From the NCBI GenBank assembly GCA_002786225.1, contig PEQN01000027.1, forward strand, positions 1-37,590: a stretch of 37,590 nucleotides of DNA, written 5' to 3'. This DNA comes from Leptospira sp. GTDB lineage: Bacteria; Spirochaetota; Leptospiria; Leptospirales; Leptospiraceae. Position numbers and translations under genes: made by a program. The stretch's first letter is position 1; each line of letters starts with the position of its first letter. Under the pieces are notes generated by a model. That model searched no databases. It saw only the letters and a list, made by a program, of their open reading frames with translations, and was not told where the DNA came from. Positions 17,063 to 27,203 of this stretch are shown here, piece by piece.

Positions 17063-18408
17063 AATAATGGAGATTCTTTTTCCTTATTAGGTGTTTGAGG
17101 ACTGTTGTTTGTAAATTGGATGCTTAGAATTTTGTTGCCATCCATCTTTTTAATCTTTAATTCCCCTTTAGGAATTTGAATAATCGAACCTTCTTTAGGC
17201 ATATCTTCGTGTTTTTCAAGGAAAAGACCAGCTATAGTTCGAACTTCTTCTAACTCGCTTTCATCTACTCCCTCAAGAATTTCTGGGATTTCATCAATTT
17301 CTGTTTCTCCATCTAAGCTAATAGGCTTATTTCGACTCCAATCGGGAACATCCTTTTCATCTTGGTCAGTCTCATCACGGATTTCTCCGAATATTTCTTC
17401 CATGATATCTTCTAAGGTTAGAAGTCCTGCAACACCGCCATATTCATCAATTACAATAGCCATATGTTGACTCGTTAGACGAAGTTTCTGCATAACCTTT
17501 TCTATAGAGAGAGATTCAGGAACAAAAATAGGATCTTGCATGATGCTTGTGATCTTTTCTTTCTTGCTTTTAGGATTCTCAGACAACCATTGCAAATAAT
17601 TCTGAACATGAACAACACCTACAACCTTATCCAAGGTTTCTTCATAAATAGGATAACGTGAAAAATGATGTTCTGCGATTAGAGGGAGTAATTTATCAAC
17701 TGTCGCATCTGTAGGAATTCCAATCACAGATAGTCTATGGGTCATTACATCTTTAGCTATGTGTTCAGAAAAGTTAAAAGTCTTTTGGATCAGCTCCATC
17801 TCTTCTTTCTGAATTCGCCCTGATTTAGATTGTTCTTCTATGATAATCATCAACTCTTGGGGAGAATGAACATATTTATCGCTGGTATTTTTCAATCCTA
17901 GTAACCTAAGTAATGCGAGAGTTACCGCATTCATTGAATAAGTTATGGGATAAAAAATATAATAGAAGAACCAAATCGGCATGGCAACTGAAAGAGCTAT
18001 GGATTCAGTTCTTTGAATTGCAATGGTCTTAGGAAGTAATTCGCCTAAGATAATATGCATTAGTGTTATAATACTAAACGCAACTCCGATTGAAATGGAA
18101 TGTATGGTGATATTTGATGGAGGAATGTATTCCAAAAGGTGGAATATATTGGTAACTATGGTAGCGAGATATTCCTCTCCTACCCAACCTAGCATAAGGC
18201 TTGCTAAAGTTATTCCAACTTGGCAAACCGAAAGCATATTATCCAAATTCACTACCGCTTTCTTTGTAAGTAAAGCAAGAGGTTTGTTTTCTTTAATGAG
18301 TTCTTCTAATCTCGACTTCCGTATCGAAACAAGAGAAAATTCAGCAGCAACGAAAAATCCATTGATTGCAACCAAGGCGATAATAATGATTAATCCAAAT
18401 AGTTCCAT
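17059..18408 (-). CDS. CNNM/CorC-HlyC family membrane protein with CBS pair
   Basis: A 449-residue protein. Residues 1-190 form a DUF21/CNNM membrane domain starting [21 protein letters not shown]; residues about 205-330 hold two CBS domains ([17 protein letters not shown] and [13 protein letters not shown], followed by [27 protein letters not shown]); residues about 350-430 form the CorC/HlyC-associated domain. Members of this family are linked to magnesium or cobalt efflux, and some leptospiral ones are named as haemolysins (TlyC), a label that is probably misleading. CBS domains bind adenine nucleotides. It lies 15 bases after the TraB-like gene and overlaps coaC by 4. Confidence 0.88.
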   Translation of the reverse strand: MELFGLIIIIALVAINGFFVAAEFSLVSIRKSRLEELIKENKPLALLTKKAVVNLDNMLSVCQVGITLASLMLGWVGEEYLATIVTNIFHLLEYIPPSNITIHSISIGVAFSIITLMHIILGELLPKTIAIQRTESIALSVAMPIWFFYYIFYPITYSMNAVTLALLRLLGLKNTSDKYVHSPQELMIIIEEQSKSGRIQKEEMELIQKTFNFSEHIAKDVMTHRLSVIGIPTDATVDKLLPLIAEHHFSRYPIYEETLDKVVGVVHVQNYLQWLSENPKSKKEKITSIMQDPIFVPESLSIEKVMQKLRLTSQHMAIVIDEYGGVAGLLTLEDIMEEIFGEIRDETDQDEKDVPDWSRNKPISLDGETEIDEIPEILEGVDESELEEVRTIAGLFLEKHEDMPKEGSIIQIPKGELKIKKMDGNKILSIQFTNNSPQTPNKEKESPLL

Positions 18409-18423
18409 TTTTGTTTGGAAGAC

Positions 18424-19341
18424 TTAGTCTTCCTTATTTAAGCTCCATGCAGGGATCCATCTTGTTCCTACGACTCTATATCCCCATTCATTTTCAAGTC
18501 GTGTTAAAAAATCTGGCATATGTGCTGCACCATAGATAATTCCTAGTGTAGAAGATGTATTCAAATAGCTAGATAATTTCTTCAGGACAATACTGTTTCT
18601 TTTCTTAACTAAGGCATCCAAAACTTTAGCATACTTCGGGTTGTTATTGATTTTCTGAGAAGATGTAGTTATTTCCTCCGCAAGTTTTCTGCGAATGAAA
18701 TATTTAGCTTGGATTGTATTAGCAGAATCTGGGCCCATTTGCCTGATATCATTAGGTTTCTCTTCAAGCGGATTTTTGTCTAGAGATAATTCTTCATGAG
18801 AAAGGTCTTGGATGCTTTTCGCAAAATCTTCCGAGGTGGTATCCGATAGCACCCAATTCTCTTGGGGGCTCAAAATATGAAATTGAAAGGCAAGATCAAG
18901 TTCTTGAGCAAATTCCAACTGCTCCTCTCTTATTTTTTCTAAATTGATCTCAACCTTAGCGGAAGCTTCTATTTCCCAAGATAAAGGATCCTTACCAAGC
19001 CTTATATCTTTTGAATGAGGGTTGCTAGATTTTGGGTGAATTCCTTCATAAAAAACTATTTCACACCTTTGGAGAATGCCTTCAATTTCTTTGAAATACT
19101 GAGCTTCTGCGACATGAACCACTCCTACAAGAAGTATAGTGGATTTTGTTTTGGTCGAGGAAAGAACCCAAGCACGAGTGTAGAAAAAATCATTGTCCAT
19201 CTTGATAAAATCATGTTGGGTTTCAGCAACTTGGGGTTGGGTTTCAGAAACTTGAGAAAGAAGAGGATTTGCAAAAAAAATTCCAAGTATTAAGACAGAT
19301 AAGATACAAGTCCATGGAAGCTTTCGAAAAGCAGACCTCAT
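18424..19341 (-). CDS. TraB/GumN (Tiki-like) family exported protein
   Basis: A 305-residue protein with an N-terminal signal or anchor segment (WTCILSVLILGIFFANPLLSQ). The family pattern is seen in VGVVHVAEAQYFKEIEGIL followed by CEIVFYEG (GxxH-like and Glu), RRKLAEE, KRNSIVLKKLSSYL and, near the end, GIIYGAAHMPDFLTRL with the second GxxH. TraB/PrgY/GumN proteins include membrane metalloproteases of the Tiki type; the substrate here is unknown. Just after the signal there is a 7-residue tandem duplication (VSETQPQ/VAETQHD). It starts 1 base after the TPR/CHAT-like gene ends and is part of the gpsA operon. Confidence 0.8.
   Translation of the reverse strand: MRSAFRKLPWTCILSVLILGIFFANPLLSQVSETQPQVAETQHDFIKMDNDFFYTRAWVLSSTKTKSTILLVGVVHVAEAQYFKEIEGILQRCEIVFYEGIHPKSSNPHSKDIRLGKDPLSWEIEASAKVEINLEKIREEQLEFAQELDLAFQFHILSPQENWVLSDTTSEDFAKSIQDLSHEELSLDKNPLEEKPNDIRQMGPDSANTIQAKYFIRRKLAEEITTSSQKINNNPKYAKVLDALVKKRNSIVLKKLSSYLNTSSTLGIIYGAAHMPDFLTRLENEWGYRVVGTRWIPAWSLNKED
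19215..19256. repeat. Two tandem 21-bp units inside the TraB-like gene
   Basis: Bases 19215-19235 and 19236-19256 match at 19 of 21 positions and encode a repeated seven-residue segment (VSETQPQ then VAETQHD) right after the signal peptide of the exported protein. The unit length keeps the frame, so it lengthens a probably flexible linker. Confidence 0.85.
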
Positions 19342-19342
19342 G

Positions 19343-21937
19343 CTAAAAGAGATCCCTATTGATATTCACAGAATCTGGGTCTTCTTTATAAGATACACCC
19401 ACAGGTTGCTTGGAATAGAATGGCACAGCTGATTCTTTCAACTCCTTCTTAAAATAGACGGATCCAACACCACTTCGCAACCAAAAAGAACACCAATCTA
19501 GAAGAATATTTTGATTTAAGAATGAGCTTGTGTCTCCTAAATTACGAGAAGAAACTAGAATAGCAGTAGGTATGGTTCTCTCATCCATACGTCGTATAAC
19601 TCGCTTCATGGAAATAGTTTCTGAATCATTGGAGTTCTTCCATTCCATGTCTAAGAGACGATTACTTTTCTGAAGCAATTCATAGTCCCAAATGTGCAAT
19701 CTATAATTCTGTAAAAGTACTTTCGTACCTTCAAAACTCATTCTGTCCACAGCATTGGAAGAGGAATCAGCTTGCTTTGCATCCCAAATAACTGGCATTA
19801 GGTTTGAATTTCTTGATGAGATTTGGGAAGTCTTAAATCTATAAAATAAAGAAAATTTCTGATCTTGAAACTCTTTGCGAAGGAACTCGAAAGCTGTAAG
19901 TCCACTTTCATTAAGATAGATTTGAATTGTCCCCTCTGTTAAACTGGAACCAGCAATCTCTTTGAGGCTTTGTTTTATCTGAAAGGAATTTGCATTCACA
20001 TCACTAAAGAGTTTATATTCCCAAGTATTTCTTTTACCACTATTTCCTTTGGTGTAGAAAAGGTAGATCGAACTCTGCCATGGCAGAATTGCAATCACAG
20101 GACTTGATATATCTTCAGAATACGAATTAGAAATATCTTCCCTTTCTTTTTTTAAATAACTAACTTCCATTTCACGAGCTTGGTTGTAAATAGAATCATG
20201 AAAAATGGATTCTCGAAAGGATTGAAAGCCAGAAAGATATCTCAATCGATTATCGACTAAATTAATCTGGAAGAGCCCTGTTTCAAAAATTCCTGGCAAG
20301 TCTATAGAGGATAACCTATGTGCCGTTAGTAATTCCATCATGGTTTGAGCATGGTTGCCATCCGAAAGCGCTTCTAAGGAAGTTTGTATGAAGCCGTCTT
20401 TGGTATATTTGGCAGGTTTGTAATTTCGAACTGTTATAAAATCTTCTTCTGGAGCTTCATTTTTAAGAATAGCCAAAGCGTCATTAATAAAACTAATTAC
20501 AGGTGACTTCTGACCAGAAGCTTGGTGTGCAAAAACCAAGCCCGTATAACGAAGCCAATCCGAGCCAAATTCTTGCTCTTCTTTAGAAAGTATGCCTCTT
20601 GATTTTGTAAACTCTACTGTTGATTTCCGGTACAATTGGTTATCAATATGATTGTATCCCTGCAAAACAGTTGCAGAATATTCTAATCTCTTCCAACCAC
20701 GACTCTGAGCAAGATAGCTTATCTCATCTGTTATCCGGCTTGCAAGTTCAGGATTGGAATCACGTAAAATTTGGGCTATACGAAGCCTTGGCCAGACCTC
20801 TTCTTGGAAAATCTTCTCTTGACTAGGAATCTGTCGCAGAGCTTGCAAGGCTACCTTAGAGCCCTGTGCCCTCCAAACACTTACAGCAATTAGGTCTTTA
20901 GCTTGGGGAATCGATAAGGACTCATTGAAAAAAGGATGAAGTATGGCTGATGACCAATCATTAAAATCAATTTTTATATAATAATCTAGTGATTCTTTGT
21001 ATCTTTTCTGAAGATAAGCAAGTGCACCTAGTTTGATATATATTCGATTTTTGATGGAAGCTTTTCGATTCTTAGAGACCAACAATAATTCATTCAGACT
21101 AGCTTCTGCTAAATTGTATTTACCAGCAAGTACTTGAAAAAACGCATATCGCTCTAAAGAATTTTCGGTGTAATTCTCATAGGCTGCCTTTTCAGCTTCC
21201 AATATCATTCTTTGGAAATTAATTGCCTCATTAGCAAATCCTAAGAAAGCGAGTCTCGGCGGAAGATCCTGATCTAAGTCTCCTAATAAAGGAACAGATT
21301 GCAATATACCCTCTTCATAGAAAGGATATAAGACTTTCATAATATTCGCATATTGGGTATTGACTTCAGATGATTTCGCAGGCGTTTTATCTAAAAAAGC
21401 TTGCAGACGGAAGACTCTACAAATGGAATAATACGGTAATTTGTTGATACAATTCAAATCAACAGGTGATTTCTTTTCATCCTCACCTTCGGTGAATAAA
21501 GAAGTATAAATATTTTTAGCAAGATTTTTATAATAGATATTGCTTTCGATTTTTATGTAAGATTCTAGTGTCTTTTGGGAAGCAGATTCTTCATTCTGAG
21601 TTTTCTTCCAAAGAGTTGTGATGATAGCATCACCCAAACGAAATTCGGAAGATTTCAATCGAATCTGATAGAGTATAGTTGCTACACCTTGTTTATTCTT
21701 ATTCTTAATAAAGAATTCACCAAGGTATAAATAGGCTTCAATTTGTTGTGCGTTGTTTAGATCAGAAGGTAAATTAATTGCCTGACCTTGAGAAGTATCA
21801 TAGATTGTTTTACCTTCAAGCAGGAGAACATACTCTTTGCCCTTAGGAAACCATCCCGTGCTTTCGGTTGCGAATGCTTCTGAAGCGAATACTGAAACTA
21901 ATAGAATACTAAAAAAAGCAAAATTCCTAAAAATCAA
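19343..21937 (-). CDS. Large exported TPR-type protein with degenerate CHAT-like C-terminus
   Basis: 864 residues with a signal peptide ([18 protein letters not shown]). Residues about 50-530 are helical repeats of TPR type. Residues about 620-850 resemble a CHAT (caspase-like) domain: an [16 protein letters not shown] strand, a LHIWDY segment at 748-751 where CHAT has its HxxxH catalytic His region, AILVSSRN at 796-798 where CHAT reads LSAC, and a final [11 protein letters not shown] matching the AFLxAGAxxVI helix-strand. The catalytic Cys position appears to be Arg798, so it is probably inactive. The start is TTG (overlapping the gpsA stop), with GAAGGGG four bases before. CHAT assignment is inference. 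Confidence 0.72.
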   Translation of the reverse strand: MIFRNFAFFSILLVSVFASEAFATESTGWFPKGKEYVLLLEGKTIYDTSQGQAINLPSDLNNAQQIEAYLYLGEFFIKNKNKQGVATILYQIRLKSSEFRLGDAIITTLWKKTQNEESASQKTLESYIKIESNIYYKNLAKNIYTSLFTEGEDEKKSPVDLNCINKLPYYSICRVFRLQAFLDKTPAKSSEVNTQYANIMKVLYPFYEEGILQSVPLLGDLDQDLPPRLAFLGFANEAINFQRMILEAEKAAYENYTENSLERYAFFQVLAGKYNLAEASLNELLLVSKNRKASIKNRIYIKLGALAYLQKRYKESLDYYIKIDFNDWSSAILHPFFNESLSIPQAKDLIAVSVWRAQGSKVALQALRQIPSQEKIFQEEVWPRLRIAQILRDSNPELASRITDEISYLAQSRGWKRLEYSATVLQGYNHIDNQLYRKSTVEFTKSRGILSKEEQEFGSDWLRYTGLVFAHQASGQKSPVISFINDALAILKNEAPEEDFITVRNYKPAKYTKDGFIQTSLEALSDGNHAQTMMELLTAHRLSSIDLPGIFETGLFQINLVDNRLRYLSGFQSFRESIFHDSIYNQAREMEVSYLKKEREDISNSYSEDISSPVIAILPWQSSIYLFYTKGNSGKRNTWEYKLFSDVNANSFQIKQSLKEIAGSSLTEGTIQIYLNESGLTAFEFLRKEFQDQKFSLFYRFKTSQISSRNSNLMPVIWDAKQADSSSNAVDRMSFEGTKVLLQNYRLHIWDYELLQKSNRLLDMEWKNSNDSETISMKRVIRRMDERTIPTAILVSSRNLGDTSSFLNQNILLDWCSFWLRSGVGSVYFKKELKESAVPFYSKQPVGVSYKEDPDSVNINRDLF

Positions 21938-22938
21938 TGTACCCCTTCTCTTTTCAAATCACGACTCATTAAATCTTTGACTACAAGTTTAGGATCTTTG
22001 TCTTCATAAAGCATTTTATAAACTTCTTGGGTAATTGCCATTTCAACTTGCATCTTATCACTAAGGTTCTTTGCACTCATGGTTGTCTTTACACCTTCTG
22101 CAACCTCGTTCATAGAATCAAGAATGTCTTTCAATTTTTCACCCTTACCCAATCTAAAGCCTACTGTTCGGTTACGTGATGCTTCCCCACAACAAGTAAG
22201 CACTAAATCTCCCATTCCAGAAGGTCCAAGAAAGGTCATGGGATCAGCACCCATCTTCAGACCCATTCGTGAAATCTCTGTTAGTCCGCGTGTTATCAGT
22301 GCAGCTCTAGTATTTTGCCCAAACCCCAAGCCATCTGATACACCTGCCGCTATTGCAATAACATTCTTCAGAGCCCCACCTATCTCCACTCCCACAACAT
22401 CGGGAGTCCAGTATGTTCGAAAATAGGTAAAGCTAAATATCTCTTGAACTTTGCGTGCTGTTGCTTCATTCTTAGATGCAATAGAAACTATTGTTGGAAC
22501 CTTGGAGACAATTTCTTTAGCAAAAGAAGGACCAGAGAGATAAGAAAGTTGAGAATGATAGCTTCCTGGAAGTTCTGATTCAAAAATTTCTGAAACCAAT
22601 CGAAGAGAATTATTTTCTATACCCTTGCTTGCTGATACAATAGGGATTTTGGCAGGCAAGATGTCCTTGATCCTATGGAGAATCTCACTTAGTGCATGAG
22701 AAGGAGGAGCCGAGACTATCATATCCTTGCCCTGCACTACTTCTTCTAAGCTGGTACTTGCTGTCAGTTTAGGGGGAAGCACCAAATCGGGTAGATGGCG
22801 AAAGTTTCTATGGTTTTGATTAACAGAATCAACCATCTCTTGGCTCCTTGTCCAAAGAACAACATCATATCCTTTATCTGCAAGCAAGGAGCCTAATGCA
22901 GTGCCAAAACTTCCCGATCCAATTACGCCTATTTTCAT
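21934..22938 (-). CDS. gpsA: NAD(P)-dependent glycerol-3-phosphate dehydrogenase
   Basis: A 334-residue cytosolic enzyme making sn-glycerol-3-phosphate from dihydroxyacetone phosphate for phospholipid synthesis. Rossmann motif [15 protein letters not shown] at residues 7-21, [10 protein letters not shown] (substrate site), the catalytic Lys in [13 protein letters not shown], and [14 protein letters not shown] with the later RNRTVG arginines. Length is typical. It is the first gene of the six-gene minus-strand operon and is divergent from the hypothetical gene at 22998. It overlaps the next gene by 4 bases through a TTGA junction. Confidence 0.95.
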   Translation of the reverse strand: MKIGVIGSGSFGTALGSLLADKGYDVVLWTRSQEMVDSVNQNHRNFRHLPDLVLPPKLTASTSLEEVVQGKDMIVSAPPSHALSEILHRIKDILPAKIPIVSASKGIENNSLRLVSEIFESELPGSYHSQLSYLSGPSFAKEIVSKVPTIVSIASKNEATARKVQEIFSFTYFRTYWTPDVVGVEIGGALKNVIAIAAGVSDGLGFGQNTRAALITRGLTEISRMGLKMGADPMTFLGPSGMGDLVLTCCGEASRNRTVGFRLGKGEKLKDILDSMNEVAEGVKTTMSAKNLSDKMQVEMAITQEVYKMLYEDKDPKLVVKDLMSRDLKREGVH

Positions 22939-22997
22939 TAGATTCTAAACTCTAATTTCGCTTTCCAAAATGGCAACATAAAATATTTTAAAAATAG

Positions 22998-23654
22998 ATG
23001 ATTTTAGATGAACTCTTGAAGTTAAATCCTGTCAGAATTTTCTGGGAATCCACCCAATCTCTGCCAGGAATGAAGAGCAACTACCATGCGATTCTCTTCC
23101 TAAAGAATCTAGATCGCTATATACAGAGAAAAATTGTTGAACCAACTGAAGAACTCGAAAGCTTAAATCTTGATTCGAAATCTGCTGAACTCTGCTTAGA
23201 AGGTATTTATAATCCTAGGAAATATTTTTGGGCCAAAATCCTCCGCATCAAAAAAATTCACTACCAAGCGCGATTGAAAGTGGTTCATGTAGAAGATAAT
23301 ATAGTTCGATTCAAATTTACGGCATATTCTCTTGATAATCCTGGTAAGAAGAAATGGGACTTTATTCGATTTTTCTCCCGTTTTGATCCCATCCATAAGA
23401 AAAGAATTCTAAATAAAATAGTAAGAGGTTTTCCAAATACTCTCAAATTAACCCCTATTAAATGGGAAATTCAATTGAATTTAAATTATTTTCTCAACCA
23501 AGTTCCATCCATAGCAGGTAAGATTCATGTGATTACAGCCTTGCCCGATAATGGAAATATGTACTTTAGTGCAAAATCTTCTGTTATCATGAAACCTCTT
23601 ATGGATTTCTTTGGACCAGAATACATTAAGATTAGTTATGATGGTGAGGTGTAA
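22998..23654 (+). CDS. Hypothetical protein at head of recG operon
   Basis: A 218-residue basic protein with no signal peptide or membrane helix, and not recognised. Residues 60-200 alternate hydrophobic and charged residues as in a beta-barrel (FWAKILRIKKIHYQARLKVVHV, IVRFKFTAYSL, WEIQLNLNYFL, GNMYFSAKSS). The plan suggests a lipid- or ligand-binding beta-fold of START or lipocalin kind, but this is only a guess. The next gene, a metallophosphoesterase, begins 8 bases downstream, so the two form an operon with the zinc-ribbon protein and recG. Confidence 0.7.
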   Translation: MILDELLKLNPVRIFWESTQSLPGMKSNYHAILFLKNLDRYIQRKIVEPTEELESLNLDSKSAELCLEGIYNPRKYFWAKILRIKKIHYQARLKVVHVEDNIVRFKFTAYSLDNPGKKKWDFIRFFSRFDPIHKKRILNKIVRGFPNTLKLTPIKWEIQLNLNYFLNQVPSIAGKIHVITALPDNGNMYFSAKSSVIMKPLMDFFGPEYIKISYDGEV

Positions 23655-23662
23655 TTCATTCT

Positions 23663-24664
23663 ATGAAAATTATTTATCTTACTGACATCCATGATGGCTT
23701 GCCTGGTTTAAAAAGAATTCTTACAGAAACAGAAGCGGATCTCTACCTTTTCTCAGGTGATATAATTTATAAAGCCTTCTTCAATGAAAATAGGATCATA
23801 GACTTTTGTGGGCTTCAAGAAGATTTTTACGCTATGATGAACTCAGGCAATGAAGAATTAAAGCCATTTGATTTTGCAACAAAAATCATTCGCTTCCCGA
23901 ATAAGTATACGAAAGAACTTTTTGACAAAGCCCTACAATACCGAGATCTATTCCAAAGAGCCGCTAAAACCATGAAGGAAAAGTATGCTCTTATCGAAGC
24001 CTTAATTCAAAAGTATTCAAAGTCTCCCGTTCTCACCTTACCTGGCAACTATGACATTGATCTTCAGTATACAGCACTGTATGAAAGAGACTTGCATCGC
24101 AAATCCTTTGATCTTCTAGGTTTAAAATTTTCTGGATACGGTGGAGCACCTATCCCTACATCTGGAATACCAGAGAAGTTAGCTGTTGTATTTCATGAAT
24201 ACCTGAAAAATGGAAAGAACTACAGCGAACCTGGAGATTTTTTCGAAGAAGAAAAGCCCGATATTTGTGTAATCCACAATCCAGCCTATGGATACTTGGA
24301 TAAAATTCCTGGCATAGGTCATGTTGGATCCCAAGGTATTCGAAATTATTTGGAAGACAATGAGCCTGCCTTAGTTGTGTCTGGGCATGTTCATGAGGAC
24401 CAAGGTATCATTCGAAAGAAAAATACAATCTTTCTGAATCCATCTAATTTTGGAGCAGTGGATTCGATTGCAGGTTTTCAGTTTGGTGGCTATTATGCAG
24501 AAATACTAATTGAAGATAAAAGAGTAACTCAAGTTAATCTCAACAGAATGCGAGAAGGTGAAAATATTTGCCTAATGAATATTCTCAATGAAGAAGACGG
24601 CTTAGTTGGTAAAAATCTTCATCCTAACTCAGATGTTGATATTGAAAGTTTCGTGAGAAAGTAA
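23663..24664 (+). CDS. Calcineurin-like metallophosphoesterase
   Basis: A 333-residue cytosolic protein. The two-metal site is set out by Asp8-x-His10 (LTDIHDG), Asp33 (FSGDIIY), LPGNYD in the middle, and the C-terminal GHVHED. Between the second and third motifs lies an inserted helical region of about 90 residues (roughly 45-130), longer than in YfcE-type phosphodiesterases. The substrate (cyclic dinucleotide, nucleotide or phosphoprotein) cannot be told. The stop overlaps the next ATG as TAATG. Its neighbour making cAMP is 18 kb away, so no link should be assumed. Confidence 0.85.
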   Translation: MKIIYLTDIHDGLPGLKRILTETEADLYLFSGDIIYKAFFNENRIIDFCGLQEDFYAMMNSGNEELKPFDFATKIIRFPNKYTKELFDKALQYRDLFQRAAKTMKEKYALIEALIQKYSKSPVLTLPGNYDIDLQYTALYERDLHRKSFDLLGLKFSGYGGAPIPTSGIPEKLAVVFHEYLKNGKNYSEPGDFFEEEKPDICVIHNPAYGYLDKIPGIGHVGSQGIRNYLEDNEPALVVSGHVHEDQGIIRKKNTIFLNPSNFGAVDSIAGFQFGGYYAEILIEDKRVTQVNLNRMREGENICLMNILNEEDGLVGKNLHPNSDVDIESFVRK

Positions 24665-25035
24665 TGACAACCTTTCTTACCTTAGTTGGAGTTCTAGGTG
24701 CAGCAGCATTTTTCATCTATATGCTTGCAGCTTATGATAACAAGGCAATAGACAAATCACAAGCCAAGCGAGATAAGGAAGAAAGCAAATTCAAATCTGC
24801 TGATCCAAGAAAAATCTATAACAAAAACTGGGACCCCAAAGTCCCAAGACCCAGAGTCTGTCCAGCATGTGGTACCTTACTAAAAAAAGAAGAATATCTC
24901 TATGCTTCCATCTCAGAGCATGTTAATTCTGAAGGAAAGCGCCAAGCTCATATTTATGGCTGCAAATACTGTTACCTAGGTGAGGTCAATTCAACTAGCA
25001 TGTCCAATGAACTAAAAGAATTGGATGGATTGTAA
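24664..25035 (+). CDS. Small membrane-anchored zinc-ribbon protein
   Basis: A 123-residue protein. One N-terminal membrane helix (residues 3-24, FLTLVGVLGAAAFFIYMLAA), then a basic linker, then a zinc ribbon with Cys66-xx-Cys69 (CPACG) and Cys100-xx-Cys103 (CKYC). The family is not recognised. TAATG junctions on both sides couple it to the phosphoesterase gene and to recG. The ribbon probably faces the cytoplasm, given the positive residues after the helix. Confidence 0.78.
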   Translation: MTTFLTLVGVLGAAAFFIYMLAAYDNKAIDKSQAKRDKEESKFKSADPRKIYNKNWDPKVPRPRVCPACGTLLKKEEYLYASISEHVNSEGKRQAHIYGCKYCYLGEVNSTSMSNELKELDGL

Positions 25036-27110
25036 TGAAATTGCTTTTAGGTGATCCTCTCTCTTCCTTAAAAGGCATAGGTCCTAAGAGACAAGATACC
25101 CTAACAAGCAATGGACTTCAAACGATATCAGATTTATTATACTACTTCCCGAGAAGATACCTAGACCGATCACTTACCGAACAAATTATACTTTCCCAAG
25201 GACAGACCGTAACCTTAGTAGGTAGCGTTATTGATTCTTACCTAGCACATGGAAAGACATCAAGGCTCATTGTAGGATTTAGAACAAAAAACAATGAAAG
25301 GATTAATTTAGTATTCTTCAAAGGCGCTAATTTCTTTCAAAAACAACTTACCAAAAATCTTAACTTAGTAATAACGGGTAAACTAGAATACTTTAAAGGC
25401 TTTCAGATAGTTCATCCTGATTTTGAAATTCTTGATCCTGAATCAGATTCCAAAGACTCTGAGAACTTACTTCATGTCGGACGAATTGTACCCTTATATC
25501 CATCCAATGAATCTCTCAAACGAGAAGGTTTGGATTCGAGAGGTTTCAGGAGAATCATAGGACAGATACTTGAATCCAAACTCGAGATTCCAGAAGTTCT
25601 TCCCAAGAAAATTATTACGAAAAGGAAACTTCTACCTAGGTCAGAAGCCTTGCGGCAAATCCATTTTCCAGATAGCCTCGAGTCTTGGGAGCTTGCTTGC
25701 CAAAGATTAAAGTATGAAGAGTTCTTCTTCTTTCAATTATTACTTCTCTATAAGATGAATCTACGGAGACAAATCCAAAGAGAACTTTGGCCTTTACCCA
25801 AATCAGAATCATATAATAAACTAATTAGCAATCTTCCTTTTCAACTAACAACAGATCAATTAAGTGCAATTGAATCTATAAAAAAGTATACTTCTTCAGA
25901 TCGTCCTATGGCATGCCTACTACAAGGTGATGTAGGATCAGGTAAGACTCTAACCGCCCTCTCTATAGCTTTCCATTATACAGATAATAATATCCAAGTA
26001 GTCTTTCTCGCTCCAACTGAAATTCTCGCAAGGCAACACTATTATACTATCTTAAAGTATTTAGGAAATCTTCCCTTTCTAAATGTTGAACTTTTGTTGG
26101 GTGGTGAACCGAAAAAAATTCGAGCAGACAAACTCTACAGATTTAAAAATGGTGAGACTTTAATTGCTATAGGAACTCATTCTCTCTTCCAAGAAGATAT
26201 TCAATTTAAAGATCTTGGCTTGGTCATCATCGATGAACAGCATAAATTTGGAGTCGAACAAAGAGAGAATATTCGCTCCAAAGGTAAAAATCCAGATATT
26301 CTTGCAATGACAGCAACTCCCATCCCACGTACACTTTGTCTTACGCTTTATGGTGATTTAGAAATGGTTGTTATGCGAAATAAACCTGCTGGCAGGCAAC
26401 CTATAGATACAAGATGGTTTTTCGAAGACAAGAAACCTGGAATTTACAATTCCATTCGAAAATATATCGAGCAAGGAAGGCAGTGTTATATCGTTTATCC
26501 ATTGGTGGAAGAATCAGAAAAGCTAGATCTAAATTCTTGCATTTCATCTTTTGAGGATTTAAGACTCAATGTGTTTCCTGATTTGAAGCTTGGATTATTG
26601 CATGGTAAAATAAAAAACATTGAAAAATCTAAAGTTATGGATGATTTCAAAAAAGGGCATATCCATATTTTAGTAACTACCACTGTTGTAGAAGTGGGAG
26701 TTGATGTACCCAACGCAACAGTTTTGGTTGTAGAGCATGCCGATCGTTTTGGTTTAAGCCAATTGCATCAGCTTAGAGGTAGAGTCGGCAGAGGACACCA
26801 TAAAAGTTTTTGTATCCTATTAACGAACAAAAATGTATCATCCGATGCTAAGGATAGACTAACAGCTTTATGTGAAACCGAAGATGGATTTGCACTATCC
26901 GAAATTGATCTAAAGATTCGAGGACCAGGCGAGCTACTTGGTCTTAGACAGAGTGGTCTACCAGAGTTTAAGATCGCAAATATCCAAGAAGATGACCAGT
27001 TGCTCAAAGATGCTCGAGAAGATGCGCTTCAATTTGGGGAGCCAGGTAATTTAGAAAAAAATGAAATTCGAAATCGTTTTCAAGAAGGTAGAATCTTATT
27101 TACAAACTAA
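25035..27110 (+). CDS. recG: ATP-dependent DNA helicase RecG
   Basis: A 691-residue helicase that reverses stalled forks and moves Holliday junctions. Residues 1-190 hold the wedge/OB-fold domain (SLKGIGPKRQDTL at the start, LLYYFPRRYLDRS). Motif I is GDVGSGKT (298-305), motif Ia AFLAPTEILARQH-like, motif II DEQHKFGVEQR (400-410), motif III MTATPIPRT, and motifs IV-VI run through TTVVEVGVDVPNA and QLRGRVGRG. The C-terminus ends SGLPEFKIANI..., usual for RecG. It is the last gene of its operon, and its stop is followed at once by a terminator. Confidence 0.97.
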   Translation: MKLLLGDPLSSLKGIGPKRQDTLTSNGLQTISDLLYYFPRRYLDRSLTEQIILSQGQTVTLVGSVIDSYLAHGKTSRLIVGFRTKNNERINLVFFKGANFFQKQLTKNLNLVITGKLEYFKGFQIVHPDFEILDPESDSKDSENLLHVGRIVPLYPSNESLKREGLDSRGFRRIIGQILESKLEIPEVLPKKIITKRKLLPRSEALRQIHFPDSLESWELACQRLKYEEFFFFQLLLLYKMNLRRQIQRELWPLPKSESYNKLISNLPFQLTTDQLSAIESIKKYTSSDRPMACLLQGDVGSGKTLTALSIAFHYTDNNIQVVFLAPTEILARQHYYTILKYLGNLPFLNVELLLGGEPKKIRADKLYRFKNGETLIAIGTHSLFQEDIQFKDLGLVIIDEQHKFGVEQRENIRSKGKNPDILAMTATPIPRTLCLTLYGDLEMVVMRNKPAGRQPIDTRWFFEDKKPGIYNSIRKYIEQGRQCYIVYPLVEESEKLDLNSCISSFEDLRLNVFPDLKLGLLHGKIKNIEKSKVMDDFKKGHIHILVTTTVVEVGVDVPNATVLVVEHADRFGLSQLHQLRGRVGRGHHKSFCILLTNKNVSSDAKDRLTALCETEDGFALSEIDLKIRGPGELLGLRQSGLPEFKIANIQEDDQLLKDAREDALQFGEPGNLEKNEIRNRFQEGRILFTN

Positions 27111-27140
27111 AAACCCTGAAGCATAGCTCCAGGGTTTGTA
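27111..27140. terminator. Bidirectional terminator between recG and the small lipoprotein gene
   Basis: AAACCCTG (27111-27118) pairs perfectly with CAGGGTTT (27130-27137) around an 11-base loop. On the minus strand the arm runs into a T-rich stretch, and on the plus strand into GTAATATTTTTA. It serves recG and, from the other side, the gene ending at 27204. Confidence 0.8.
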
Positions 27141-27203
27141 ATATTTTTATATTAGAATAGTAAATGATTCTGAATTTACCTATCTAATATGCTAATTCTG
27201 TAT

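Noticed and set aside
22079..22426. 115-residue open frame on the plus strand
   Set aside because: Antisense to well-supported gpsA, rich in Pro and Ser, without ribosome binding site.
22937..22956. ATTAGA/TCTAAT inverted repeat over the gpsA start
   Set aside because: Six-base AT-rich arms with an 8-base spacer are expected by chance in DNA of this composition.
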